A DNA stretch of 25,713 nt from Isoetes engelmannii (GCA_011763485.2 JAANSK020148900.1:1-25713), one strand, 5' to 3'. Positions 10,749 to 19,641 are shown, numbered from the stretch's first letter. Notes: generated from the sequence alone by a model not told the origin. Made by a program: numbers and translations.

Positions 10749-11140
10749 TAAGGGTACTTTCACACCCGGCGTTGTTAAGTTAATATTAAGTTAAATTTTG
10801 TTAAATGTCTTCGTTAAATATTTAAGATATTTTATGTTCGCACCAAAGTTAAGTTAGCTGTTAAGACTTTAAGTTAATAGAACCTAGTAAAATGTCTTCG
10901 CACCAAAAAAAGTTGAGTTATTTTTTGTTAACTTAAAGGCCAAAAAAAAGTTAGTTCATATATACTTCCTTTAAGTTAGTGTTATCTTAATATTAATCGC
11001 AATCTATTCACGTATGCCTCCGTTAAGTTAATGTTAACCTAATATTATTGGCAATCCCTTCCATGGTTGCTCGAAACCGGAACAAACTCTGCAAATGTTG
11101 AGCTTGAGAGGTAACTACTAAGAGGTCATAGGGAAAGTAC

Positions 11141-11314
11141 CTGTTCCAGTAGGTTTGGATCATCAAATTCATCCCTTGCTGCTTGTGAAGAAGCAGCTTC
11201 AAGAGGTCTACGAGCAGCCCGAGCAGCCCCATGACCTGTAGGCACTGCCCTAGCACGAGTGACAGCTCAGGTCCACCCGATTGCAGCTCCATAGACAGCT
11301 CGACGAGGAGGCAT
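11141..11314 (-). pseudogene. Exon-like coding fragment carried inside the Harbinger-type element
   Basis: On the minus strand an ATG at 11314 opens 58 codons reading MPPRRAVYGAA, then ARAVPTGHGAARAARRPLE, then ARDEFDDPNLLEQ. It ends exactly at a good donor site (CAG|GTACTTTC). One in-frame TGA at 11269-11267 breaks it. Ala/Arg-rich composition and a local rise in GC against TTAA-rich arms suggest either the first exon of a parent transposon gene or a captured host exon. The protein family is not recognised. Confidence 0.4.
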
Positions 11315-11342
11315 TCTGCTCCCCATAGCTCGGCCTCCGTTA

Positions 11343-11365
11343 AAGTGACCTGGGATAGGTCACTT
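11343..11365. repeat. Perfect 9-bp inverted repeat with 5-nt loop
   Basis: aagtgacct and aggtcactt flank gggat. The hairpin lies at the edge of the GC-richer core of the Harbinger-type element. Confidence 0.8.
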
Positions 11366-11726
11366 CAATTATACACTAATTTTAACTTTGTGTTAACATT
11401 GGGTTAAATTTGCTAACTTAAAATAACTTGGTCTGAACAGCGTTTAGGTTAGTAATTTTAGGTTAAAAAAATTAAAGGAATGCTAATTAATTAACTTAAC
11501 GAAACACTAACTTAACTTGTAGTGTGAACGAATATCTGTTAAAATAACAAACTTAACCTAACCTAAAGGTTGGTGTGAAGGTACCCTAATCTAGTCAAGC
11601 TTCTTGTTGGGTGTTTGAATGATACATCTCTTAATATAAGACCCATTTTATGGAGAGATTTTTATGGACAATATGTTTGTTCAACAAAAACATATGTAAT
11701 GCCAGTGCACCTCATAGAAATATTCT

Positions 11727-11812
11727 TTTTTTTAACCCTATGATGCAATTGTCTTATATGGAAATGCTCTTTTTTTAACCCTATGATGCAACTGTCTTAT
11801 ATGGAAATGCTG
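11727..11812. repeat. 43-bp tandem duplication
   Basis: The segment beginning aaccctatgatgcaa at 11734 is repeated from 11777 with one substitution (att/act) over about 35 bases, plus a shared T run before each. The low divergence means the duplication is recent. Confidence 0.88.
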
Positions 11813-11819
11813 AAACGTG

Positions 11820-13416
11820 CGTGCTTGACAAGTACATTTGTCTTCATCTATTCATTCATAAGTTATAGTTGATTCTCTTTATGAATAATTTAATAGAGTT
11901 TGGCCGTTTTATATTTGTGATACAAATGATGTACCTTCAATAGAATGACATAAAAAAGGCACTTTCAAAGTGTATTATGACATCATGGCAAATTGGCCGT
12001 GTTAGTACTCAGCAATTGTTGCATCGTAATCCACACCAGCCCTTGTTACTATCATTTTTGCTTTAAACTTTAACACTTAATTCTTCTTCCACTTCATCCT
12101 CCATCAAACATTTACCATTAACATAATTCCATTAACAAAAGAGTTTAGACTTCCATTAACACAACGATTCCACAGTTCTATTAACACGAGTTCAGAATTC
12201 CATTAACAGCAATCATTATCAGAGGAGTTCAGAGTTAGAGATCATTATCATAAAAAACAAGATCTTTAAGACCATTATCATCAAATCTTCATCAGAGTTT
12301 AATAGATCACACTTTCATCAAAGTTCTAATAGAGAATTTGAAGCTCCAAGCCATGAAGAACCAGAACCTTTTCCCATTCCAGAAACACATGCCATTGCAG
12401 AAGTGATAACACCAAAGAATGCGCAACATCAATACCAAAATTGAATATGCAACTATTAAAAGTCCCCTGATTGCTGATTGCAGATGCCACATACTTCCAA
12501 TTGCTCTAGCACTGTCTGGATAGTTTTTACTCAAGTAGAAGTCATCGTCATAATCATCATCTTCTTTTTGAAACACCACCTCTTATTGCTTCTTCACCAA
12601 CTGACCATTGTCAAAGACTTCCGTGAAATTACTAGAGGAGATGATTTTATACCAACGGGAACAATGGCAGCACGAACAACGACAGAAGGTACGACAGCAG
12701 AAGAGATAACAGGAACGTTCTCTTTACCACTTGTCCCATTGCTACTTGCCTTACTATCAATCAAAATCAGAAACTTGCAACACCATTGAAGGAAGGTTGC
12801 TAGAAATCTTGTCCAGACACTTCCAAGAGCCTTTATCCCTAGCAGTTTGATCTGCAAAATAACAATGTCAGAAAGTGTAGAATAGAAATAAGAAATGGAA
12901 TAGTAACAAGAAAATAAGAAAAGCAAAAAAACTAACCACATAAAACTTTGGAAAATGTTTGACACTCAAGCTGAGAAATAATATCCATACAAGCTTAACT
13001 CTTGGATTCACGAGTCCATCGTACCTATGTTAAACCTAAACAATTAATCAAACAATAATTGCAAATTAATAACAAAAAAACAACTTACTTTTCATAGGGA
13101 TTCACATTCTTGTGGCCTGAAGTTCTCAATCCATCGATTGCAAGAGTATCAGCAATCAGCAGCAACAAGACGATAAATCAATGACACTCGATAGTCGACC
13201 ACTTTTGTTGCAAATTTCTGTGTCTGGTGATACAACAACGGTCATGGTGTTTAACCATTTGCCAAGGTTATTCACTCCAACTGAAATGATAGAATACGAT
13301 CCCTACAAAAAAAGACAAACAGTTGTAGAACAATAAAACTTAGATAGTTATATTAATTGAATAATACCTAAACATCAGAAACTTATCATTTCATGCAACT
13401 TCGAGATGGGCTGAAC
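11820..13416. other. AT-rich spacer with degraded coding-like debris
   Basis: Frames on the minus strand (12307-12579 and 12594-12965) are the longest but show no domain I can name. Short protein-like pieces occur, for example DQTARDKGSWKCLDKISS near 12790-12850 and HKNVNPYEK near 13090-13120, both on the minus strand. They might be relics of a transposon or gene, but they cannot be joined into a supported model. Confidence 0.4.
12114..12240. repeat. Dispersed tccattaaca short repeat cluster
   Basis: tccattaaca or a one-base variant recurs five times (about 12115, 12129, 12152, 12177, 12198) at intervals of 14-25 bp, followed by two atcattatca words. This is a degenerate microsatellite-like tract. 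Confidence 0.6.
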
Positions 13417-13433
13417 AAAAAATGCACGAGGCT
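13417..13433. repeat. Target-site duplication, left copy, of the second LINE
   Basis: aaaaaatgcacgaggct is identical to 13764-13780, a perfect 17-bp match. Confidence 0.9.
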
Positions 13434-13763
13434 TGGTTAGTCTGGCTGATCTGGAAACGAAGGCGGCTGTGGATTTTTCAGGGGGTCCGGCAGCCTTCGG
13501 CCTCCTTGATCCCCCGGCTAAGGTACAAGTTGTTTCAGAGCTTTCAGGTGTTTCCGGGATTGGCGGAACGGAAGTTGCCATCTGGCGAGACTTCCTGGGG
13601 ATAGTAGATGATGATGGATGCTTTGTTCAGTTGTAGTTGAGAGGATGATGGAGTGGTGGGGTATCGCGGCCTCTTCGGGGCAGCTTTTCTTGCTCCTCAC
13701 TCACCTTGTACCATTGTCATTCTTTTAATACAATAAGAAAAGTTCTTCAAGAAAAAAAAAATA
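13434..13763 (+). mobile_element. Very short 5'-truncated LINE copy, same family as 3169-5215
   Basis: This 330-bp piece carries only the end of ORF2 and the 3' UTR. It reads WLVWLIWKRRRLWIFQGV, then RLRYKLFQSFQVF, and stops near 13601. It continues with a 3' UTR sharing attcttttaatacaat and gttcttcaa with the first copy, and ends in an A-rich tail (13752-13763). The first copy has the matching AWLVWLI segment at about 4845-4866. The two are clearly related but diverged, so they are separate insertions of one family. The perfect 17-bp duplication on both sides defines the ends and suggests a fairly young insertion. Confidence 0.9.
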
Positions 13764-13780
13764 AAAAAATGCACGAGGCT
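13764..13780. repeat. Target-site duplication, right copy, of the second LINE
   Basis: aaaaaatgcacgaggct directly follows the A-rich tail and repeats 13417-13433 exactly. Confidence 0.9.
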
Positions 13781-13829
13781 CATTATCCTTCTCCTTTGCA
13801 GGTAAATGTCTCACATATTGTTTAAAGGT

Positions 13830-13946
13830 AAAATTACCAAAAAGGCCCCTATATTTTGCAAAAATGCCCTTTAAACACCCTTTAAACTGGCTCATCTATT
13901 TTGCAAAAAGGCCCCTAGATTTTGCAAAAATGCCCCTAGATGAGCC
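13830..13946. repeat. Repeat block with ttttgcaaaaa units and a 10-bp inverted repeat
   Basis: The words ttttgcaaaaaggcccctag and attttgcaaaaatgccc alternate four times. The last pair lies between ggctcatcta (13889-13898) and its exact reverse complement tagatgagcc (13937-13946). It may be a remnant of a small hairpin-prone element. Confidence 0.7.
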
Positions 13947-14331
13947 TACGTAATTATCATAACATCATGTGGAAGAACAAAGTTGATTAGAGAACCAGAT
14001 GTTGCATGTAATAAATGGCATGTGTTCATGTTAAAGTGCATGTAATGGCACCATTATTGCAAGTAGGGACAAATTCTTTTCCAGTTTTAATCCTTATGCT
14101 CTAACCCAATATCATCCTACTTGGAGAAGGAAACTTCAAAAAATTCAGAAGTGACCAAGGATTTTTGAATTCCCTAATTTAGAATTGAGTTTTCTTATAG
14201 TGATATTGACAAATGTCTTTGTTTTCTTTGTCTTCTAGCTTCATAAAGCTTGCAATGGGAATGCTCTACCTTTAAAGCTTCAAATTGATGATAGGGCAAA
14301 GGGAACGAACCAAAGCATGCTATATTATAGA

Positions 14332-14831
14332 GAAATTTACCAAGCTACCCTTAATTATTAACGAAATTCTCAAAATACCCTTCATATTCTTGAAATGCCC
14401 GCCAAAACGAATTTGAAAAACCCATTTTTTATGAATCAAAATGTTGTATTGTGGTCTTATATTGCTTTGAGCTCCAATTGCATGATCATGATAAATTTTC
14501 AGAGATCTTTCACAAATAGAGGCCCAAAATCCATGGAAAATGCTTTGTTTGAGAACAACTTTTTTTCACCATTTTCCTACTCATAATGCTATTAAAAAGT
14601 CCGAAGTTATAGAATAATGCATCAATTGCATGTAAGGAAGCATGCAAGGTTAGCTCCATTTTCTATTTCAAGTGAATTCATCGTTCCTCTCGCCCATTTA
14701 TCACAAGCTCGGGAAATGCGCGTTGTTTGAGAAATTTGTTTCATGCTCATACTGCTAAAACGACATGAAATTCGTAGTAGTTGTTCATCTTTCTTTGAAT
14801 GTATTAAAGGGTTTTTTTTTTGGTAAATTTC
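14332..14831. mobile_element. Possible MITE of about 500 bp
   Basis: gaaatttacca (14332-14342) has an exact inverted partner tggtaaatttc (14821-14831). A 9-bp direct repeat tatattata lies near both ends (14321-14329 and 14851-14859). A 9-bp duplication would fit a Mutator-like MITE, but the sequence is AT-rich and the right-hand copy is 19 bp away from the inverted repeat. No gene is inside. This is a tentative call. Confidence 0.35.
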
Positions 14832-14929
14832 CCTTTATTATTTATTATTATATATTATAATTTAGACACATCAACACAAAATTGGAGCAGTTTTGATGAG
14901 TGAAATATTTGAAGCACAACCTACTCTAT

Positions 14930-14947
14930 ACAAATATTTGAATTGCA
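14930..14947. repeat. Target-site duplication, left copy, of the SINE
   Basis: acaaatatttgaattgca is an exact 18-bp match to 15031-15048. Confidence 0.88.
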
Positions 14948-15030
14948 TAGGGATGGTGGCCCTCTCACTTGGTTAAGGTTTGGGGCTGTTGTCCCACTTG
15001 GTTAGGTTCGATTCCATGAAACCCCATGAA
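14948..15030 (+). mobile_element. Very short tRNA-derived SINE (83 bp)
   Basis: The insert is bracketed by a perfect 18-bp direct repeat, so its ends are exact. It begins tagggatggtggcc and contains ttggttaagg, like the D-arm of class II (Ser/Leu-type) tRNAs, a fair match to the RNA polymerase III A box. It then has ggttcgattcc, a perfect B box (GGTTCGANNCC), and ends ccatgaaaccccatgaa. A tRNA-like head with a proper B box inside a long target duplication is the mark of a SINE mobilised by a LINE. The body beyond the tRNA part is almost absent, which is unusual. A retro-inserted tRNA-like transcript is the alternative. Confidence 0.75.
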
Positions 15031-15048
15031 ACAAATATTTGAATTGCA
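15031..15048. repeat. Target-site duplication, right copy, of the SINE
   Basis: An exact repeat of 14930-14947. Confidence 0.88.
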
Positions 15049-15124
15049 CGACTGAAAAGGTAATTGCACCAAAGCGTAGGATTTTATCATCAGGTAACGT
15101 TGAAAATTAAATTCTCACCATCGT

Positions 15125-15377
15125 GTTCAATTTGACGCTGCAACAAATTCAGATGCCTATTCATTTGTTTCTTGCTGGACAATTGTTTAATACCAACTGC
15201 AGAGGGCAGCCCACTCAACATCCATATTAAAGCTGCTCTATTTTGAAATTCCCAACGTTGTGTTCCAACTTGAAATTCAGAAGCCTATTCCTTTGATTGT
15301 GGATGTTTCTTGCTGGACAGTTGTTTAGTACCAACGGTAGAGGGCAGCCCACTCAACATCCATATTAACGCTGCTCC
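15125..15377. repeat. Tandem duplication covering the end of the rhomboid last exon
   Basis: The stretch about 15148-15238 matches about 15276-15377 closely, for example gggcagcccactcaacatcc in both, offset by about 130 bp. On the minus strand the downstream unit re-encodes IWMLSGLPS and KQLSSKK and then a different tail. The copy at 15276-15377 lies in the exon that also holds the catalytic motif; the other falls after its stop codon. Confidence 0.85.
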
Positions 15378-15476
15378 TATGAGAGCTCCAGCCAAGTGTG
15401 CTATATGGTTTATGTTGTATGGCAATTTGTGAATTTGGCCAACTAACCGCGTTGATGCCACTGCCTCTTCCATCAC
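15285..15476 (-). CDS. Rhomboid-family intramembrane serine protease, last exon (partial gene)
   Basis: This terminal exon has 63 codons plus TAG, read on the minus strand after an acceptor ending ccag at 15477. It begins VMEEAVASTRL and contains NINHIAHLAGALIGAALIW, then LSGLPS and a Lys-rich tail. AHLAGALIG matches the last catalytic helix of rhomboids, where the His of AHxxGxxxG pairs with a serine in an earlier helix; here it is the 27th residue of the exon. The exon starts in phase 0 and joins the exon at 24657-24719, whose last codon is complete. Rhomboids cleave membrane proteins within the bilayer. The wording of the two exons resembles plant organellar rhomboids, but no targeting peptide is in the window. 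A partial tandem copy of its 3' end follows the stop. Confidence 0.82.
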   Translation of the reverse strand: MMEEAVASTRLVGQIHKLPYNINHIAHLAGALIGAALIWMLSGLPSTVGTKQLSSKKHPQSKE

Positions 15477-16239
15477 CTGGAACCAGCATTCAGTATATCT
15501 CAAGGAAAATGATCATTTATCTATCTATAGTTCTTATCTATGGAGTACAGAAATTAAATTTAAGCTTACAAAAGAGTCAATGAAACATCATCAATTTGAT
15601 CTATGATCATTTGCCACTATTGCAGAGAGCAACAAAGTCTTTGGGTATTGCAGCTCAGGGACATGCTTTTGAGGTGTCATATTAGACCAAGGTCATGTTT
15701 AAGTTTCAATGCAGGTATAGTAACACTAGGATATGAATGCGACCAGTAATCTACGTTCTTATTGAGAATTTTCCACCTTTAGGTAGGCGCAATGGGAGCT
15801 GCTTCAACTCATTTAAATACATCCTTGGTTTAGTATCAAAGGACTAATACCAGCCTGGTCGTTAAGGAAATTGTCTTATGCTTACTCCCTCATGATCAAG
15901 TCCCATGCACTTCCGTGTAATCTTGTCATAAAATGACGGAGTAATAATTGGAGCAAAGATGTGGGTACCATGTATAAGGTCACACGTGAGGTTAACTTGG
16001 TCTTAATCTCTGGAACAATTGTTACGAAGGGAAAGATTGTTCTCGCTGTTAGAATTCTGGATGTTATTAAATATTGGCTATTAGTGTTAGATATGCAAGC
16101 GGGCAAGTGATATGCGGGATAAAGGATGCCACTGCACTACACTACCAGATGGGCTAAGTAACGCCCCTGGCGAATTTGGAGCCGTGGTAAGTTGAAGCTA
16201 GTGCAAATACTCCCGGAACTAGCATTGCTGGATGTCATG

Positions 16240-16262
16240 CACGATTCCGCTGCGGAATCGTG
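16240..16262. repeat. Perfect 23-bp palindrome (11-bp arms, 1-nt centre)
   Basis: cacgattccgc and gcggaatcgtg flank a single t. It lies in the rhomboid intron, away from the ends of the retroelements, and may be an element relic or a chance strong hairpin. Confidence 0.85.
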
Positions 16263-16985
16263 AGCTACCATTGTAGAGATGGTGCTTGATGATGGTGTTT
16301 GATCATAACAATGGTGACAAAGTTGTCCTTTATTAATTGCAAAAACTTCAAGGGCTAGGAGTTCTTCTTCCCTCTTAGATCCAACTGGCAACATTGACTG
16401 CACACAGGTCGATTGGGCTCCAAGGTTGCAGCAGTCTTGTCATTTGCTAAGCAATAACATTCCTCATGTCCTCCTCAAGCTTTACAGAGCTAACAAGCCT
16501 CTTGAGCTGATACGCTTGGACCTGGATTACAATGTTCTATGGTAATTGACGATGATTTCTGTTTGAAGATAAAAGACTGGTTTTCTTGAGTAGGAGTTTC
16601 ACTTGCTAGTTGAGAATCAGATAGAGCAGAAGATAGATACACTGGCCTTATTACAAGAACTCTTGTATGTTCAGAGACCAAAACTGACTTTGCACAAAAC
16701 TAGGCAAGAAATTTTGCAAGATACAGTAATTTGATTCAAATTCATGCAGGTTGTTCATTTCCAAGCAAGTAGCTTTGCAAATTTTTACTGGCCAGGTGAA
16801 ATTTGGTGCATTTTGGATGACCAACAATTGATCCTGAAACCATGCTAGATTTGATTGGGAAATTAAGATCCATTATACAATATCGCCATAGGCGAACACC
16901 AAAAGCAAAAAGGCACATCCAAAGATGATATTTAGACTTATGTATATAATCCTAGTCTAAGAGTGCAATGTGCATAACATGAAAA

Positions 16986-17164
16986 TGACCAGTTATCAAT
17001 AATTCCACCTACTATGGTGAGTGTATGCTATGCTGACTCGCTTTGTTGCTGACATGGCACAACTATATGAGGCATGGTCAAGCGCCATTAGGATATTCCG
17101 CTTGTAGAACTTGTTTACATCTTTCAATCTATCTCCATAAGCTTTTGTTTATCCTAAATTATCA
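16986..17164 (+). mobile_element. Left LTR of Copia fossil A
   Basis: The segment from about 17002 to 17164 matches about 24411-24590, sharing gctgacatggcaca, gtcaagcgcca and ttttgtttatccta. It ends ...attatca immediately before the primer binding site. The exact left boundary is uncertain, since similarity is clear only from about 17002. Confidence 0.72.
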
Positions 17165-17176
17165 TGGTATCAGAGC
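17165..17176 (+). other. Primer binding site of Copia fossil A
   Basis: tggtatcagagc is complementary to the 3' end of plant initiator-Met tRNA. It directly follows the left LTR, as in most plant Copia elements. Confidence 0.88.
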
Positions 17177-17803
17177 AGTTTATGGAGTCTTCGACTTGTA
17201 ATTCAGCGTATATTCTTCTGTTTCTTAATCGGTTTGGCTAGAATTGTACCTGATATTTTGTTCTTGCAAGTTTTCCTTTAAACCCTTGTCCTATATAATG
17301 GCAGCTTCCACTGATGCATTGAAGTACTTCACTTATCCAATTTCGATGATGAAATTACTTTACCTGGTGAGATGCCTTTGGGAGAAATTTTGGCGGGATC
17401 CTAGAACTAAAGATGAGCTCAGGAAAGATTTTATGGCTCTGAGTCATCATATAAAAACCTATATTTCTACTGACTTTGTCAGGGATATTCGAGAGTTTAA
17501 ATCTTCTACACAAGCAATGGAGTTAGATATGAGAGAAGAAGAAATATTATAAGATATCACTATGATTATGTATTCATTGCAGGGTTTGTCCCAGCAATGT
17601 CAGAACATTTATGATCATTATAAGCTCAAGGAAACTATCAAGCTTACTTTTCATCAATATTGCTAAATGCTGAGGCAGATAAGTGAAGATATGGAGTGAA
17701 CATGCAAAAAGGAAAATGAGATAAACGAAGTAGCTAGGCTAGTGATGAAACTAGAAAAGCATGACTATGGCTTTATAGTAGAGCCATGTCAGCAACATAA
17801 TGG

Positions 17804-17826
17804 CATGGAAAGTGTAATATGCTAAC
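17804..17826. repeat. 23-bp direct repeat flanking the nested block, left copy
   Basis: It matches 22838-22860 with one difference (g/a at the 11th base). Both copies fall at the same point of the gag sequence of Copia fossil A, so they mark the two edges of the inserted block. Confidence 0.85.
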
Positions 17827-17875
17827 AGCCCCCTCACTAGCATGGCTAAAAACAAGAACAATAAACTGAAAATAG

Positions 17876-18016
17876 ACTCTAATGGTCCTAAGGAATATTA
17901 TCCCCCTTTGAGGATAATCATGAGGCAGACTCTAATAGTCCTAAGGAATATTATCCCCCTTGAGGACAATAGTCCTAAGGAATATTATCCCCTTGAGGAT
18001 AATCATGAGGCAGCAC
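17876..18016. repeat. Triple tandem repeat (cctaaggaatattatcccc units)
   Basis: cctaaggaatattatcccc begins three units at about 17887, 17939 and 17972. Two of them continue into gaggataatcatgaggcag. On the minus strand the units follow the end of the RNase H region of Copia fossil B and include an aagggggat stretch like a polypurine tract, so the repeat may derive from its 3' end. Confidence 0.8.
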
Positions 18017-18095
18017 GCACGTGAAGAAGAAGTTTCGTGTGACTGAATTGATGCCCGCCCAAGGGTTTGGTGAAGCCATCTGCAGCTTGACCAAC

Positions 18096-18485
18096 TGACA
18101 TGCCCGTAACCAACTGGGCAAAACTATCTAGGCGTTTAAGTTAGTCGCTTCTACCCATTCATGACGATGTCTCGAGAACTACCCGCAATCACATTCAAGG
18201 ATTGAATACTCGAGCGGTCTACCATGAGCCCGTTTACAATCTCTCCCACTAGAACTATGCTCGTCCTCGAGCATCCAAGACCATCGACTTAAACAGTATA
18301 AGTGATTACCAAGGTTATCAAAGCACCCATGGAGACTCGAACTCGAGACATGCTCTGATACCAAATGTAACGTTCCTAACCAACATGCCCTTAATCAACT
18401 AGGCAAAACTGTCTATACGTTTATGAGTAGTCGCTTCAACCCATTTATGTCGGTTCCTCCATTTATGTCGGTTAGAAACGTTACA
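18096..18485 (-). mobile_element. TRIM-like short LTR element, copy 1, inside Copia fossil B
   Basis: On the minus strand a 120-bp LTR (18485-18366) begins tgtaacgtt and ends aacgttaca. It is followed two bases later by a tggtatcagagc primer site (18364-18353), a short internal region, a purine stretch agtgggagag, and a second LTR-like segment. RNase H coding of fossil B lies on both sides (about 18487 and 18090), so the element inserted there. It encodes nothing. Confidence 0.72.
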
Positions 18486-19241
18486 AAAACCATTTTCGCA
18501 CTGCTCTTTGATAAACCATAGCTTGATGTCCATGTGTTTCATAAGCAAATGCATTTTGTAATCTTTTGCATGGGCAATGGCGCCACTGTTATCCTAGTAA
18601 ATGGTTGTTGGCTTGGTCAGGAAGCCCAAGTCTTCAAATAAGTGTACTAACCATCTCATTTCTTGGACTGTTGTAACCAAAGCTTTTAGTTCAGCCTCAG
18701 TTGTAATGATATTAGTCTTCTCCTTTTTAGAACTCTAGCTTATAGGATTGCCTCCAAAGATAAAGACATAGCCTGTCATGCATTTTCTTTTCTCAAGATC
18801 TGTGAAGAAAAGTAGAAGATGAGGAGCAGAAACTTTCGAATGCCCCTTTCAAATCCTTTCAAATAATGTAGGACTCGTTTGGTGCTCTACAGTGTGGTTT
18901 CTTAGGATGACGCTTAAACCTAGTAAGAACTGCAAAATGTAAGTAATATTTGGCCTAGTGTTGGTGAGATATTGTAAAGCGCCAACCAATTGCTTATACA
19001 GTGTTGTATCCACATTTTCTTTATTTGTTTCAAGTGTGAGTGTATGACTCAAATCAATGGAGTAGATAGAACTTTGCAAGATGTCATGTGAAACTTGTCA
19101 AGCAGCTCTGCAATGTATTTCTGTTGTGTAAGATGAATACCTTGAGGATTTGCCAGACTTCTAGTCCTAGGTAGTAATGCATTAGCCCTAGGTCCATGAC
19201 TTCAAAGTTGGCTGCAAGTGTTGAATGGTTTAAGTGCATCC

Positions 19242-19591
19242 TGCCATGGAGCCGCTCGAGTAGATCTTGGTGTGGCTTTTCCTTAAGGTATCATATCATA
19301 TCACGAAACGCCACGCCAAGATCTGCCAACCTTGATAACCATTCAGTCTGTCGTATACTAGTTAAGTCTTGGATGCTCGAGGACGAGCATAGTTCTAGTG
19401 GGAGAGATTGTAATAAGCCCATCGTAGAGAGATTGTAATGGGCCCATAGTAGACCGCTCAAGTATTCGATCCTTGAATGTGTCTGTGGAGCGTTCCCAAA
19501 ACACCGGCATAAATAGATAGAAGCGACTACTCATAAACGTCTAGACAGTTTTGCCCAGTTGGTTAAGGGCATGTAGGTTAGGAACGTTACA
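19242..19591 (+). mobile_element. TRIM-like short LTR element, copy 2, with 5-bp target duplication
   Basis: The 350-bp element starts TG (19242), ends CA (19591), and is flanked by catcc at 19237-19241 and 19592-19596. Its right part (from about 19369) matches copy 1 in opposite orientation, including gctcgaggacgagcatagtt, agtgggagag and an LTR of about 158 bp (19434-19591) ending aacgttaca. The undisturbed target survives in a neighbouring duplicate at about 19795, which confirms the insertion point. No coding capacity. Confidence 0.78.
19262..19324. repeat. 15-bp inverted repeat inside TRIM-like copy 2
   Basis: agatcttggtgtggc (19262-19276) pairs with gccacgccaagatct (19310-19324) with one mismatch around a 33-nt loop. 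Copy 1 shows no counterpart. Confidence 0.75.
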
Positions 19592-19641
19592 CATCCCCTG
19601 TCATGATGTAGGTTAGGAACGTTACACATCCCCTGTCATGA
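19572..19641. repeat. 35-bp exact tandem duplication across the TRIM/Copia junction
   Basis: Units 19572-19606 and 19607-19641 appear identical. Each joins the last 20 bases of the TRIM-like LTR to the first 15 bases of Copia flank, so the duplication arose after the TRIM insertion. Confidence 0.88.

Larger units (their letters stand above)
10752..11586. mobile_element. PIF/Harbinger-type non-autonomous DNA transposon
   Basis: The element is 835 bp with 15-bp terminal inverted repeats (gggtac[t/c]ttcacacc, one mismatch). It is flanked by TAA at 10749-10751 and 11587-11589, the 3-bp TWA duplication typical of PIF/Harbinger elements. About 270 bp on each side is AT-rich and full of ttaagtta-like words that recur in inverted orientation, which could be subterminal transposase sites. 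No transposase is encoded. The middle 300 bp is much richer in G and C and holds an exon-like piece (see 11141-11314). Family assignment rests on the duplication and the ends. Confidence 0.8.

Noticed and set aside
12307-12965. Two minus-strand frames of 90 and 123 codons
   Set aside because: Hydrophobic, low-information translations without a family match. They may be debris, but no gene model is supported.
16137-16403. 88-codon minus-strand frame with CHHC in the rhomboid intron
   Set aside because: It was tested as an extra rhomboid exon, but the flanking exons already join in phase and the sequence matches no rhomboid segment. The CHHC pair alone is not a domain.
18335-18365. tRNA-like stretch ending ctctgatacca
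   Set aside because: It is the primer binding site of the TRIM-like element with its neighbouring sequence. No complete tRNA fold was found.
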